A stretch of 64,000 nucleotides of DNA from Pedobacter psychrodurus (GCF_004331735.1 NZ_SJSO01000004.1:62001-126000), one strand, 5' to 3'; counted from the stretch's first letter, positions 26,674-35,826 are shown. Numbers and translations are program-made. Notes: generated from the letters alone by a model not told the origin.

Positions 26674-27243
26674 TTGGCATTAGGAAGACCAGGATTTAAC
26701 AGGGGACCACGTCCACCTTTTAAGAAAAAAGAAGCAGAGCATAACATTAATCAGTATATAAAATCGCCCGAAGTGCGTTTAGCTGGCGATAATGTTGAAC
26801 CGGGGATTTATCCTTTGGCAAAAGCTTTGGCGCTTGCTGATGAACTGGAATTGGATTTGGTAGAAATATCTCCAAATGCCGTACCACCAGTTTGTAGAAT
26901 TATCGATTACAGTAAATTTGTTTACGAACAAAAGAAAAAGCAAAAAGAAATTAAATCTAATGCTAAACAAACTGTAATTAAGGAGATCCGTTTCGGTCCT
27001 AATACCAACGACCACGATTTCCAGTTTAAATTGAAGCACGCAGTAAGTTTTTTAGAGAACGGTGAGAAGGTTAGGGCTTACGTGCATTTTAAAGGTAGAG
27101 CAATTGTTTACAAAGAGCAGGGAGAAATTTTATTGTTAAAATTCGCTCAGGCTTTAGAAGATGTAGGAAAAGTAGAGTTATTACCTAAGTTAGAAGGTAA
27201 ACGTATGTTCCTAACAGTTGCGCCTAAAGTAGCAAAAAAATAA
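26674..27243 (+). CDS. infC: Translation initiation factor IF-3
   Basis: This 189-residue protein prevents premature joining of ribosomal subunits and proofreads the start codon. [37 protein letters not shown] and the linker [22 protein letters not shown] are typical. No ATG is available: between the upstream in-frame TAA (26659) and the conserved region the plausible start is TTG at 26674. Use of a rare start codon matches the known autoregulation of infC in E. coli, where IF-3 discriminates against its own AUU start. It lies 17 bases after thrS. Confidence 0.98.
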   Translation: MALGRPGFNRGPRPPFKKKEAEHNINQYIKSPEVRLAGDNVEPGIYPLAKALALADELELDLVEISPNAVPPVCRIIDYSKFVYEQKKKQKEIKSNAKQTVIKEIRFGPNTNDHDFQFKLKHAVSFLENGEKVRAYVHFKGRAIVYKEQGEILLLKFAQALEDVGKVELLPKLEGKRMFLTVAPKVAKK

Positions 27244-27272
27244 AAATAGGTTTATAAATTAAAAAACAGGTT

Positions 27273-27473
27273 ATGCCAAAAATGAAAACCAATTCCAGTG
27301 CTAAAAAGCGTTTTTCGCTTACTGGAACAGGTAAAATCAAAAGAAACAACGCATACAAAAGTCACATCTTAACAAAGATGAGTACTAAACGTAAACGTGC
27401 GCTTGGAAATGCTAGTATCGTAAGTGATGCAGATTCAGGTAACGTTAAACGTATGCTTTGCATCGGAAAGTAA
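27273..27473 (+). CDS. rpmI: 50S ribosomal protein L35
   Basis: This 66-residue protein has the L35 signature [40 protein letters not shown] and the C-terminal RMLCIGK. It lies between infC and rplT, the usual order. Basic composition and length are normal. Confidence 0.98.
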   Translation: MPKMKTNSSAKKRFSLTGTGKIKRNNAYKSHILTKMSTKRKRALGNASIVSDADSGNVKRMLCIGK

Positions 27474-27549
27474 TTTATTAATTTCACCAGGTATCAGGCT
27501 TTAAGTTTCCGGTTAAACGGAACGCCGCTTGCCAAAAAACAACAACAAC

Positions 27550-27894
27550 ATGCCACGTTCGGTAAACGCAGTAGCTTCGAGAAGAAGAAGAAAAAAAATC
27601 CTTAATCTAGCCAAAGGCTATTGGGGAGCAAGAAGTAAGGTTTATACTGTTGCTAAAAACACAGTAGAAAAAGGTTTGCAATATGCATACCGTGACCGTA
27701 AAGTTAAGAAAAGAGAATTCCGTGGATTATGGATCCAACGTATTAATGCGGGTGCTCGTCAGCACGGTATTTCTTACTCTCAATTAATCGGTAAACTAGC
27801 TTCTAAAGAAATCGGTTTAAACCGTAAAGTATTGGCTGATTTAGCAATGAATCACCCAGAAGCTTTCAAAGCTGTGATTGATGCAGTAAAATAG
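27550..27894 (+). CDS. rplT: 50S ribosomal protein L20
   Basis: The 114-residue L20 starts at the ATG at 27550 ([19 protein letters not shown]). An upstream TTG at 27529 would add MPKNNNN and does not match the family. [40 protein letters not shown] and [10 protein letters not shown] are characteristic. It ends the thrS operon at a strong terminator. L20 is an autoregulator of rpmI-rplT in several bacteria; the short rpmI-rplT gap shows no obvious mimic of its rRNA site. Confidence 0.98.
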   Translation: MPRSVNAVASRRRRKKILNLAKGYWGARSKVYTVAKNTVEKGLQYAYRDRKVKKREFRGLWIQRINAGARQHGISYSQLIGKLASKEIGLNRKVLADLAMNHPEAFKAVIDAVK

Positions 27895-27923
27895 AAATTT
27901 TCGCTTAGGCGATAATCATATTT

Positions 27924-27959
27924 AAAAAAGGTCCCGATGTAAATCGGGACCTTTTTTTG
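27924..27959. terminator. Bidirectional rho-independent terminator
   Basis: The perfect 9-bp stem GGTCCCGAT/ATCGGGACC (27930-27938, 27943-27951) is flanked by A and T runs on both sides. It serves rplT and the convergent metalloprotease gene. Confidence 0.9.
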
Positions 27960-27977
27960 TTGTTTGGTTTTGAAAAT

Positions 27978-29579
27978 CTAGTATAATCCCATTTCTGCCA
28001 GGCTTGCAAATTGTTGGCCATCGTGCGCAGATTTGGCAATGATTTTATAATAGAGGAAAGTTTGTGCCGAAGCAAAATCAAAGTATTGCACCCCACTAAT
28101 GTTTTTTGCCACATAGTCACCTCGTGAGGTGAAATTGATACCATCAGTACTGGTTAAGATTTCGAAATCTTTAACCGCTCTGCTTAAGCTACTGCGTTGT
28201 AATAAACTAACACCACTAGCTGTTTTTGAAGTCGTTCCTACCTTAATTACCACATTGTGAGGATATGAAGTAGCCGATGTTCTCCAACGCGAATGCCAAA
28301 TGGTAGTAGTATTGCCATCAATCAAACTGGTTGCCTTACCATCAGAGCTTTCTTCTGAACTAAATGAATTGATGGTCCAACCTGTTTTGCTTAACTCATT
28401 TTTGGTTGAGAAGTTAAGTACAGGTAAGCCTCCCGAAAAAGTATATGCATAAATCTGTTCGGTTACCGTTCCATTGTCGTGCACCAATTTAACTTTCAGT
28501 TCGTACGGAATACCATCAGCTTTTTCTTGTAGATCGGCAATTGGCATTACCACTCTAAAACTATCTGTACCTATCTTTTTCGATTCCCAGGTAATGGCAT
28601 TATAATCTTTATTTACACCAGTACCTTCATTGTTTACATTTGGGTCGTTATAATACAGAATACTCGTTACGTTACCTGTTGACGTAAATTTTCCTGATAC
28701 CACAATCGATGCCAATGTACTCGAGTAGCTGGCATATATTTTATTAATACTACTCGTTACCGAGCCATAATAGGTAGTGGCATTATTGTTGAAAACCTGA
28801 TTGGCATTTAAAATAGCCGCATCGGCAGCCGTTAAAAAAGTAGGACTTTTACCTAAAGTTCCATTACCACCCCACATTAATGCCATACCTAAGGTTGAAT
28901 TTTCAGAAACTTTTTGTCTGTTGTGTGGTAGATTTAATCCATGACCGAGCTCATGAACCATACCGCCAAACCAAACACTGAAGCGGTTACCTACTGTAGT
29001 GGTTAAGCCAAGGTTTACAATGTCCATTTCTTCATAATCTAAGGCGTAACACCATTTGCCGGTACCATAAAACGGGCCTCCACTTGGTGTACCATTCGAA
29101 CCGATAGAATACCTTGGGATAATAATTAAAGTATGCTCGCTGGTTTTATCTGCCGGGTGCGCAGCAAAATAAGCATTTACTTCGCTTGCAACTGCGCCGC
29201 TACCTCCCGAGTATGGGTAACTGGCTTTTGGCAACGTTCCCCTAATGGTTAGGATTTTTACATTTCCTGCGCCATCATCTGCAAGACCGAATGTTTTGTT
29301 GCCATAACCATTGCGGTTCATTTCTTGTTTGTACCAATCCTGTGTCCATAGTAAAAGATCGCTCAATCTTTTTCTGTAACCCGCAAGCGTGTCGAGGTCG
29401 TTAGGTACAAAATACACAATATTTACATTGCGGCTTTGGGTAATAATATTGGTTGTAGCCAATTTTTTGTTAATAGAGAAGGTTTTTTCCTCTGGTTGTA
29501 ATACTTCGGCCTTTTTACAAGATAGGGCGAATAGGCAGGCACAGCATAGCCCTGTTAAAAGTAGACTGTTTTTTTTCAT
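27978..29579 (-). CDS. Lipoprotein zinc metalloprotease with C-terminal F5/8C (discoidin) domain
   Basis: This 533-residue surface or periplasmic protein has a type II signal (LLLTGLCCACLFALSCKK, lipobox LSC). The zinc site MVHELGHGLNLPH lies near residue 205-217 and is a metzincin-style HExxHxxxxxH. It is preceded by a candidate secreted peptidase domain. The C-terminal ~140 residues (GWTINSFSSEESSDGKATSL, DGNTTTIWHSRW, SRAVKDFEILTSTDGINF) are a discoidin-type carbohydrate-binding domain. The enzyme probably cleaves glycoproteins after binding their sugars. It is a single gene converging on the ribosomal operon. Confidence 0.88.
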   Translation of the reverse strand: MKKNSLLLTGLCCACLFALSCKKAEVLQPEEKTFSINKKLATTNIITQSRNVNIVYFVPNDLDTLAGYRKRLSDLLLWTQDWYKQEMNRNGYGNKTFGLADDGAGNVKILTIRGTLPKASYPYSGGSGAVASEVNAYFAAHPADKTSEHTLIIIPRYSIGSNGTPSGGPFYGTGKWCYALDYEEMDIVNLGLTTTVGNRFSVWFGGMVHELGHGLNLPHNRQKVSENSTLGMALMWGGNGTLGKSPTFLTAADAAILNANQVFNNNATTYYGSVTSSINKIYASYSSTLASIVVSGKFTSTGNVTSILYYNDPNVNNEGTGVNKDYNAITWESKKIGTDSFRVVMPIADLQEKADGIPYELKVKLVHDNGTVTEQIYAYTFSGGLPVLNFSTKNELSKTGWTINSFSSEESSDGKATSLIDGNTTTIWHSRWRTSATSYPHNVVIKVGTTSKTASGVSLLQRSSLSRAVKDFEILTSTDGINFTSRGDYVAKNISGVQYFDFASAQTFLYYKIIAKSAHDGQQFASLAEMGLY

Positions 29580-29814
29580 ACGATAATTTTTGGTTTAGGT
29601 TGATAATATTGGAAATTGGTTATTGTTGCTTTCTTACATGCTGCGCTCAGCCTCTTTACCTAATCTTATCGATTTTATACGACGATTATACCACCATAAT
29701 TTGCCAGTCTTGGCCGCTATCCCCAAATCTTAAAAGAGCGCATTGTAAATAGATTTTTACCTTATCTAGATTTAAGTTACAAACAAACTTATACAGTAGA
29801 ATGATTTAAAACCG

Positions 29815-29828
29815 CGCAAACGTTTGTG
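29815..29828. promoter_or_regulatory. Candidate LacI-family operator 1
   Basis: CGCAAACGTTTGTG is close to the PurR/LacI-family consensus CGCAAACGTTTGCG. A second copy lies 118 bases downstream. Confidence 0.45.
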
Positions 29829-29932
29829 TTGAATAAAATATAATTGACCAAATTAGGGTAGTAGAAATGCAGTTTAAGCAGGTTTTACATCTATTTGATT
29901 GCCTGCTTAAAATGAGCTTAAAATTTATGATG

Positions 29933-29946
29933 CGCAAACGTTTGAT
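29933..29946. promoter_or_regulatory. Candidate LacI-family operator 2
   Basis: CGCAAACGTTTGAT has the same core as operator 1, spaced 118 bases apart, suitable for looping by a tetrameric regulator. Confidence 0.45.
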
Positions 29947-30116
29947 CGACTTGTATTAAGTGATGGGTGCCGTAGTAAATGTAAGCCTGCAGTTAGTGCT
30001 AAGGGGGGATGGCTGTAATGGTTAGATTAGTTACACCAAATTGCTGTAGATTAATTGCTTTGCCTCAAACAAAAGAATTTTTACCATAAGGTGTTGAGGG
30101 GGAGTGTAGGGTTGGT

Positions 30117-30149
30117 GAAAAGCGACCCGATGTGAAATCTCGTGTCGCT
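30117..30149 (-). terminator. Terminator of the YegP-family gene
   Basis: AGCGAC (30121-30126) pairs with GTCGCT (30144-30149), and on the minus strand it is followed by TTTTC. It lies 12 bases after the stop codon of the YegP-like gene. Confidence 0.5.
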
Positions 30150-30161
30150 GTGTATTTTTGT

Positions 30162-30491
30162 TTAACTCTGGTCATCAGTATCTGCATCCGGAGCATTCTT
30201 TTGAACAGATTCGATGCCGTTATCCCTGGCTGCAGTACTTTCGTACATTTCGCTAGACCCAATAATCTGGCCATTTGTAGCCTTTAAGCTGAAATGGTAC
30301 TTACCGTTAGACGAAGTCTTTTTCTCGAAGTTGGAATCGTCCTTTGCATTTTTTTTAACAGATTCTATCCCATTTTCGCAGCTTGATTTGGCCGAATAGC
30401 CTTCGCTGGTTAAAATGGTCTGGCCATTACTCGCTTTCAGATTAAACTGAAATTCTCCGTTTGATCTTTTAGTAATTACAAATTTTCCCAT
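30162..30491 (-). CDS. YegP family (DUF1508) tandem-domain protein
   Basis: This 109-residue protein is built of two DUF1508 repeats. The first is MGKFVITKRSNGEFQFNLKA through SCENGIESVKKNA and the second NGKYHFSLKATNGQIIGSSE through ARDNGIESVQKNAP. Each has the GxxxFxLKAxNGQxIxxSExY pattern typical of YegP. The C-terminal tail is acidic. The family is small, soluble and of unknown function. It is a single gene with its own terminator. Confidence 0.95.
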   Translation of the reverse strand: MGKFVITKRSNGEFQFNLKASNGQTILTSEGYSAKSSCENGIESVKKNAKDDSNFEKKTSSNGKYHFSLKATNGQIIGSSEMYESTAARDNGIESVQKNAPDADTDDQS

Positions 30492-30610
30492 AGCTCTGAT
30501 TTTAATTTAGTAATTGGTTAGTATTTTAACTTATAAAAAGTATGTATTATTCCTAAAGTTATTAAACTTGTAACCAATTACAATAAGCAGACAAGAGAAT
30601 TAATGATAAT

Positions 30611-32062
30611 TTAACCCAGACTATTGGTGAATTTCATCCGGATGCCGCTTTGAAAGTTCTGGATGATTTTGAAAATTTCGATTAATGTTACTTTTTCAAT
30701 TTTGGTTAAACTATCAATTTCAATAAAGTTATTGGGGGCCGCCAGATCATTGATAATCAGGTTGGCCTGGTGTTTTAATCTCAAGCCCATCAAATAATAA
30801 TAAGACTGCGAAAGTTCGTTAAACTGCTCTTCACTAAAAACACCAAGTTCTCTTAAGGCCTTTAAACGTTCGCCCGTATTCTCTTTTTGAAAAATCCTGT
30901 TCTGTAAAGCATACACCCTTGCCAGATCGACAATAGGGGTCATGGCTGTTTTAATGTCGAAAACCTCTTTTTTAAGGATTTTCTGCGTCCTGATGTTTCT
31001 AAAATAGGTAAGCGGTGGCTCATAAAGTAAGGCATTTTTGGCCAGGTATACGTAGAATTTTTCAATAGGTTTCTGCAGTTCTTCATCAACAAAAGAACGT
31101 AGACTTTCCATAATCGCTAAATCACCATAAATGGCCCTGCAATCAAAAAAAGCAGAAAATTTTACCGCGGCTTCCGGTAAAGCTTCTTCTATCCAGTTTT
31201 TATAATTGTATTTCCAGTGCGATAGTGAATGTGTCCAGTTTGGGTTGGTGGCCATGTAATCGCCATCGCAGTATACAAAGCCGACAAAATTTAGTTTATC
31301 AGAAACCTGGGTAGCCAGGTCTAGAAAATAAGAACGTACAGCAGCTCTTTTATCTTCTCCGGTATCTTCGTAAATAATGGCATTGTCCTGATCGGTTTTT
31401 AGGCTAAGCTCTTTTCTTCCTTCGCTACCCAAAACCATAAATACAAATTTTGCAGGTGGCGGACCTAATTTGGCAATTATATCTTCAATAATTTTAAAAG
31501 AAATGGTATCAGCAATAGTAGTAAGCACCTCGTTTACAATTTTCGAATGCACGCCTCTCGCCAGTAGTTGAGACACAATGCCTGGTACTTTCTGCCATTT
31601 TAATTTTAAATCGTTGGTATTTGCAGCTGATTTTACAGATTGGATAAAAACTAATGGAGATTCTGCCTGCTCGCTTAAAAGGCGGTTCCTGCTTAGAAAG
31701 CCTACATAATTACCATTGTCGTTTACCAATAAATAGCGCGATTTTTTGCTGAACATCATCAATATCGCCTCATACACATAGGCTTCTGGAGCTATGGTAA
31801 CAATATTGGTATCCATCACTTCATCGATCGGCAAATTTGGATTCAGTTGTTTGGCAATTACATTATCCCTTAAAGTAATATCGGTTACGAAGCCCAGATA
31901 AACATCCTGATCATTTTTAATAAAGAGGCAACTGGTTTTCTGTTCTGCCATTTTAATTGCAGCTTCGAAAATAGGTGTGCCCGGGCTGCAGCTCACTATC
32001 TTTTTGAAAGTAATGTCTCCAATACGAGCAGTGTAAATTTGATCGGCTAATTTATCTTCCAT
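30611..32062 (-). CDS. CBS-domain / DUF294 nucleotidyltransferase-like protein
   Basis: This 483-residue protein has paired CBS domains in residues ~15-135 (SPGTPIFEAAIKMAEQKTSC, APEAYVYEAILMMFSKKSRY). They are followed by the DUF294 putative nucleotidyltransferase with MVLGSEGRKELSLKTDQDNA, the GSxGRxE...D.D motif near residue 210-225, and the DUF294 C-terminal substrate-binding domain. It resembles GlnD-like sensors and likely responds to adenylate levels, but its target is unknown. It overlaps dnaQ-like by 11 bases, so the pair is translationally coupled. Confidence 0.92.
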   Translation of the reverse strand: MEDKLADQIYTARIGDITFKKIVSCSPGTPIFEAAIKMAEQKTSCLFIKNDQDVYLGFVTDITLRDNVIAKQLNPNLPIDEVMDTNIVTIAPEAYVYEAILMMFSKKSRYLLVNDNGNYVGFLSRNRLLSEQAESPLVFIQSVKSAANTNDLKLKWQKVPGIVSQLLARGVHSKIVNEVLTTIADTISFKIIEDIIAKLGPPPAKFVFMVLGSEGRKELSLKTDQDNAIIYEDTGEDKRAAVRSYFLDLATQVSDKLNFVGFVYCDGDYMATNPNWTHSLSHWKYNYKNWIEEALPEAAVKFSAFFDCRAIYGDLAIMESLRSFVDEELQKPIEKFYVYLAKNALLYEPPLTYFRNIRTQKILKKEVFDIKTAMTPIVDLARVYALQNRIFQKENTGERLKALRELGVFSEEQFNELSQSYYYLMGLRLKHQANLIINDLAAPNNFIEIDSLTKIEKVTLIEIFKIIQNFQSGIRMKFTNSLG

Positions 32063-32729
32063 TAAAAAGTCCCCGTAAAATTCTTTTAAACGAAAATTCT
32101 TTTGTCTTTTTCTTTTCCAGGTTAAAAGTATGCTCCTGATGGTAGGCTGAAGTTAAACTAATTTTGCCTGTTTTTAATAGATGAAAGAAAATCTTTGCCG
32201 TATTTAGTACGTCTGATAAGGCATTGTGTGCATTTTGAGGTACTTCATTAAATAATATCGTGTAAAATTTATCCAGTTTTAAATGGCTGATTACCGTATT
32301 GGTGATATAAGGTGCACTCGCCTTCATGGTACAGAAAAAAGCCAGATCTTTAAATACGTTTTCCTTTCCGATGCGGTATAATTCAACATTCACCATGTGA
32401 TAATCGAGCTCAATAAAATGCCCGATAACCAGAGGCTGGTATTTTTCGATATCTTCAGAAAACTGCAACATCACCTTTTCTTTGTTTTCGCCATGCGTAT
32501 GGAGGTATTCAGGGGTAATTTTGTGAATTTTTAACGCAGCTTTATCAATGATGAAATCGGTATTTTTGATATAGTGATTCTCCCGCTTAATTTCCTGATA
32601 AGATTGATCATAAATAATCCAGGCAATTTGGACAATATGAGGCCAGTTCTTTTCTTTAGAATAAGGTGCTGTCCAATTTTTAGGCAGACCTGAAGTTTCG
32701 GTATCAACAACGAGGAAGTTTTCTTGCAA
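32052..32729 (-). CDS. DnaQ-like 3'-5' exonuclease
   Basis: This 225-residue DEDD exonuclease has motif I FLVVDTETSGLPKNW, motif II HFIELDYHMVNVEL and motif III HNALSDVLNTAKIF (H....D, DEDDh type). It is similar to the polymerase III epsilon subunit but lacks a clear C-terminal clamp-binding tail. It precedes and overlaps the CBS-DUF294 gene; a TACCTTTG promoter is at 32764-32771. Members may be RNase T-like or act on nucleotides rather than proofread. Confidence 0.92.
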   Translation of the reverse strand: MQENFLVVDTETSGLPKNWTAPYSKEKNWPHIVQIAWIIYDQSYQEIKRENHYIKNTDFIIDKAALKIHKITPEYLHTHGENKEKVMLQFSEDIEKYQPLVIGHFIELDYHMVNVELYRIGKENVFKDLAFFCTMKASAPYITNTVISHLKLDKFYTILFNEVPQNAHNALSDVLNTAKIFFHLLKTGKISLTSAYHQEHTFNLEKKKTKEFSFKRILRGLFNGR

Positions 32730-32763
32730 TTTTAAATGGTTAGCGTATAAGATTGAACTCTTT

Positions 32764-32771
32764 CAAAGGTA
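32764..32771 (-). promoter_or_regulatory. TANNTTTG -7 element for the exonuclease/DUF294 operon
   Basis: The minus strand reads TACCTTTG, ending 34 bases before the ATG at 32729. Exact consensus match. Confidence 0.55.
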
Positions 32772-32887
32772 ATTATTTAACAATATAAACTGTAATAATT
32801 CATATATCCTTGATTTATAAATAAAGCATTTTTTATTTGTTAAAGTGAAAGATTTACAGTTATTTGGTGCCAAAATTTAATTAAAAT

Positions 32888-34258
32888 ATGCGCTCTCTAT
32901 TATTTAGCTCCCTAGCCTATATATTGTGCCTTAGTTCTGCTTTTGCTCAGGAAAAGCTTGGAGAAAACATGCATTTCAAAAAACTTGATAACGGTTTAGA
33001 AGTGCTGGTGGTTGTAGATCGGACGGTGCCACTGGTTACCATCGAAATGGCCTGCAGAAATGGTTCTTTTACCGAAACCGATGAATTTAACGGCTTAAGT
33101 CACCTTTACGAACATTTATTTTTTAAGGCCAATAAAGATTATCCCGATTTCGAACGTTTAAATTCGAGAATGAACGACCTGGATATTAACTCGAATGCCA
33201 CCACCAGAGAAGAAGTGGTAAATTATTTTTTTACGCTCCCAGCTGCTAATTTAAAACCTGGATTAAATTTAATGAATTCCTCTATCCGTTATCCAAAATT
33301 CATTAAAGAAGATATGTCTTTGGAAAACGAAGTGGTAAATGCTGAATTTACGAGGCACGAATCGAGTCCAATATTCGCGCTGATAGAGGCTAATTCGCGG
33401 CACATGTGGGGTGCAAATTATTCCCGTAAAAACGTAATCGGTAGCCATGAGGTAATTTTATCAGCTACTCCATCAAAAATGGATTCCATTAAAAATAAAT
33501 ACTATTGGCCAAATAATGCTGTTCTGGTAATTGCTGGCGATGTTAAAGTAGATGAAGCTTTTAGCTATGTAAATTCTGTTTTTGGAAGCTGGAAAAGATC
33601 ACCGGTTGATCCTTTTGTAAAATGGCCAATCCCAGAGTTTAAACCGCTTCAAAAAAATGATTATTATTTTGTAGAATCGAATAAGAGCCCTGTTCCATTT
33701 ATGCTTTTTAGCTGGCATGGCCCTGATACCAGAAACGATATTCCAGCCACTTATGCTGCCGATGTTTTTTCTTTTATCGTGAATCAAAACGGTTCTAAAA
33801 TGAAGCAGGCGCTTATTAATTCCGGATTGGCCCAACAGGCAGATGTGAATTATTATACGCAAAAATATACCGGGCCAATTAGTTTGATGGTGAGCCCTAA
33901 TCCGGCAAAAATAAAAGAATGTTACCAGGAAGTGCTGAAGCAAATTTCGCTTTGGGCCAATGAAGATTATTTGTCTGATCTACAGATTGAAAGAGCTAAA
34001 AGGCTATTGTCTATCGAACAGGTAGAAAGGAGAGAGGTTACTTCCGATTATGCACATTTGCTTTCGTTTTGGTGGGCTTCTGCATCGATTGATTATTATA
34101 CACACTATGAAGAAAATGTAAATAAAGTAACAAGAAAGGATTTACTCGATTATGTGCGCAAGTATATTAAAGATAAACCTTATTGCGCTGGCCTGATGAT
34201 GGATAAAGCAGGTATGAATGAAGTGAAGCCAGAAACATTTTTTAAATCACCTAAATAA
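32888..34258 (+). CDS. M16 family zinc peptidase, catalytic subunit
   Basis: This 456-residue secreted protein starts MRSLLFSSLAYILCLSSAFA (signal peptide). The M16 zinc motif HxxEH is seen as HLYEH near residue 75 in NGLSHLYEHLFFKAN, and the downstream Glu is in the NEVVNAEFTRHES segment. It forms an operon with the next gene (11-base gap), which lacks the motif. M16B peptidases often work as such a heterodimer, clamping and cleaving short peptides in the periplasm. The substrate is unknown. Confidence 0.93.
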   Translation: MRSLLFSSLAYILCLSSAFAQEKLGENMHFKKLDNGLEVLVVVDRTVPLVTIEMACRNGSFTETDEFNGLSHLYEHLFFKANKDYPDFERLNSRMNDLDINSNATTREEVVNYFFTLPAANLKPGLNLMNSSIRYPKFIKEDMSLENEVVNAEFTRHESSPIFALIEANSRHMWGANYSRKNVIGSHEVILSATPSKMDSIKNKYYWPNNAVLVIAGDVKVDEAFSYVNSVFGSWKRSPVDPFVKWPIPEFKPLQKNDYYFVESNKSPVPFMLFSWHGPDTRNDIPATYAADVFSFIVNQNGSKMKQALINSGLAQQADVNYYTQKYTGPISLMVSPNPAKIKECYQEVLKQISLWANEDYLSDLQIERAKRLLSIEQVERREVTSDYAHLLSFWWASASIDYYTHYEENVNKVTRKDLLDYVRKYIKDKPYCAGLMMDKAGMNEVKPETFFKSPK

Positions 34259-34269
34259 CCTTACGCTCC

Positions 34270-35553
34270 ATGAAAAGATTCATATTTTTTATAAACTTTA
34301 TCTTAGTTTTTCATATTGCCAACGCGCAAACCAAAGCCATTTCATTTGATGTGAATGGTTTAAAGGTAATTTTAAAATCTACACAGAAAGAAACAGTTAG
34401 TATGAGCATGTTTTTTAAAGGTGGTGTAATGAATTATAACGCGGAGAGGGCTGGGATTGAAAATCTGGCTTTAGCATCTGCAGCTACCTGTGGTACTAAA
34501 AATTACAGTGTTGTCGATTATCAGGAGTTGGCTGATGAATATGGAATTGATATTTCTGGCTCATCGAGAACTGACTATGGCACCATTAGTATGGATTGTA
34601 TTTCTAAGTATCTTGATCAGGGCTGGAAGCTTTTTTCGGATGCAGTAATTAATCCGGCCTTTGATAAAACGGAGTTTCAGACCACTAAAGAGCGTATGAT
34701 TACGGGTATTTACCATAGTCAGTCTGATCCTGAAACAAGGATTGAGCAATTAACCATGGAAAGCATGTTTAAAGATTCGCCTTATAGTATTAATCCTTTG
34801 GGCACAAGCAAAGCTGTAGGTGGTTTTACTTCCGAAATGGTTAGCAATTATTACCATAACGAACTCTTGAACAAGAATAAAATGTTTTTGGTAGTGGCTG
34901 GAAACATTACAAAAGAAGAACTGGAAAAGAAGATTCAAGCCTCTTTTAGTACCCTTAAAGGAAAAGAGTACACGCCGCCAATTTACGATCGTAAGACTTT
35001 AACAGGAGAGCATCTGGTAATAGAGCAAAGAGATATAGCGACTAATTACATGAGTTGTATTATGAATGCTCCAACCATGACGAATGCCGATTATTATGCT
35101 TTTGTGCTAACAATTAACGCATTAAGTGGCAGTATGAATTATGAACTGAGAACTAAACTTGGTTTATCATATGCGCCAGGTGCAACCGTTAAAGTGCAAC
35201 AAATTCCATATACCTCTATGTTTGTAAGTACCACTCAACCTAAAAAAGCTTTTAAAGCTATGGTTACGGTTTACAACAACATTAGAGAAGGAAAGTATGG
35301 TGAACGTTATCTTGAGGCATTAAAAAAAGATCATCGCGATCGATACTACAGGCACGAGGAAAGCGCAAGTTCGATTGTGAAAGATTTAGGTGAAGCTGAA
35401 GTGCTTGGCGATTATAGTATAACTGAGAATATGGTAGCCAATTTTAATAAAGTAAGCCTGCAGGATATGAAAGATTCTTTTGGAAAGTATTTGAAAGGTG
35501 CCATTTGGATATATTTAGGTGATGAACAGGTAGGTAGAGCTGCATTTCAGTAA
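34270..35553 (+). CDS. M16 family peptidase, non-catalytic partner subunit
   Basis: This 427-residue secreted protein starts MKRFIFFINFILVFHIANAQ. It has the M16 fold, but where HxxEH would be it reads GIENLALASAATCG, so zinc ligands are missing. The second-half motif RTKLGLSYAPGA carries the Arg/Tyr pair that completes the active site of a partner subunit. It follows the catalytic subunit by 11 bases and is expected to form a heterodimer with it. Confidence 0.92.
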   Translation: MKRFIFFINFILVFHIANAQTKAISFDVNGLKVILKSTQKETVSMSMFFKGGVMNYNAERAGIENLALASAATCGTKNYSVVDYQELADEYGIDISGSSRTDYGTISMDCISKYLDQGWKLFSDAVINPAFDKTEFQTTKERMITGIYHSQSDPETRIEQLTMESMFKDSPYSINPLGTSKAVGGFTSEMVSNYYHNELLNKNKMFLVVAGNITKEELEKKIQASFSTLKGKEYTPPIYDRKTLTGEHLVIEQRDIATNYMSCIMNAPTMTNADYYAFVLTINALSGSMNYELRTKLGLSYAPGATVKVQQIPYTSMFVSTTQPKKAFKAMVTVYNNIREGKYGERYLEALKKDHRDRYYRHEESASSIVKDLGEAEVLGDYSITENMVANFNKVSLQDMKDSFGKYLKGAIWIYLGDEQVGRAAFQ

Positions 35554-35562
35554 CTCTTTAAG

Positions 35563-35650
35563 ATCGTCATTTCGAGCGAAGTGTAACGCAGTCGAGAAAT
35601 CTGTTTAGATAGATCTTTCCATTTCGCTGCGCTTCAGTCAAGATGACGAT
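35563..35650. repeat. Palindromic intergenic repeat, copy 3
   Basis: ATCGTCATTTCGAGCGAAGTG through CTTCAGTCAAGATGACGAT closely matches copy 2. It lies after the M16 pair, facing convergent glpF. Its AGATAGATCT core is preserved. Confidence 0.88.
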
Positions 35651-35826
35651 TTTCCTATATTTATTGTACCTGCAGTGGCGATCTCCTTATATGATATCGA
35701 AAGAACTTGACACTAAATAAGGTTTGGAATTGCAATTCTTCAATTCCCGTTTTTGGTCAATGAATTTTAGATTTACTTATAGCCAGATGGTAACATCTGA
35801 CTACACAATTAAAAATCATGATAAGA

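Larger units (their letters stand above)
29580..30161. other. Gene-free region with two LacI-type palindromes and an inverted repeat
   Basis: No reading frame of credible length is seen. The region holds two CAAACGTTTG palindromes (29817-29826 and 29935-29944). Between them lies a perfect 10-bp inverted repeat TTTAAGCAGG (29873-29882) and CCTGCTTAAA (29902-29911). Gene starts in the vicinity do not point into it clearly, apart from the metalloprotease start at 29579. Confidence 0.6.

Noticed and set aside
29860..29960. 30-residue frame between the two CAAACGTTTG palindromes
   Set aside because: Too short, no supporting signal, and it runs through the operator-like palindrome.
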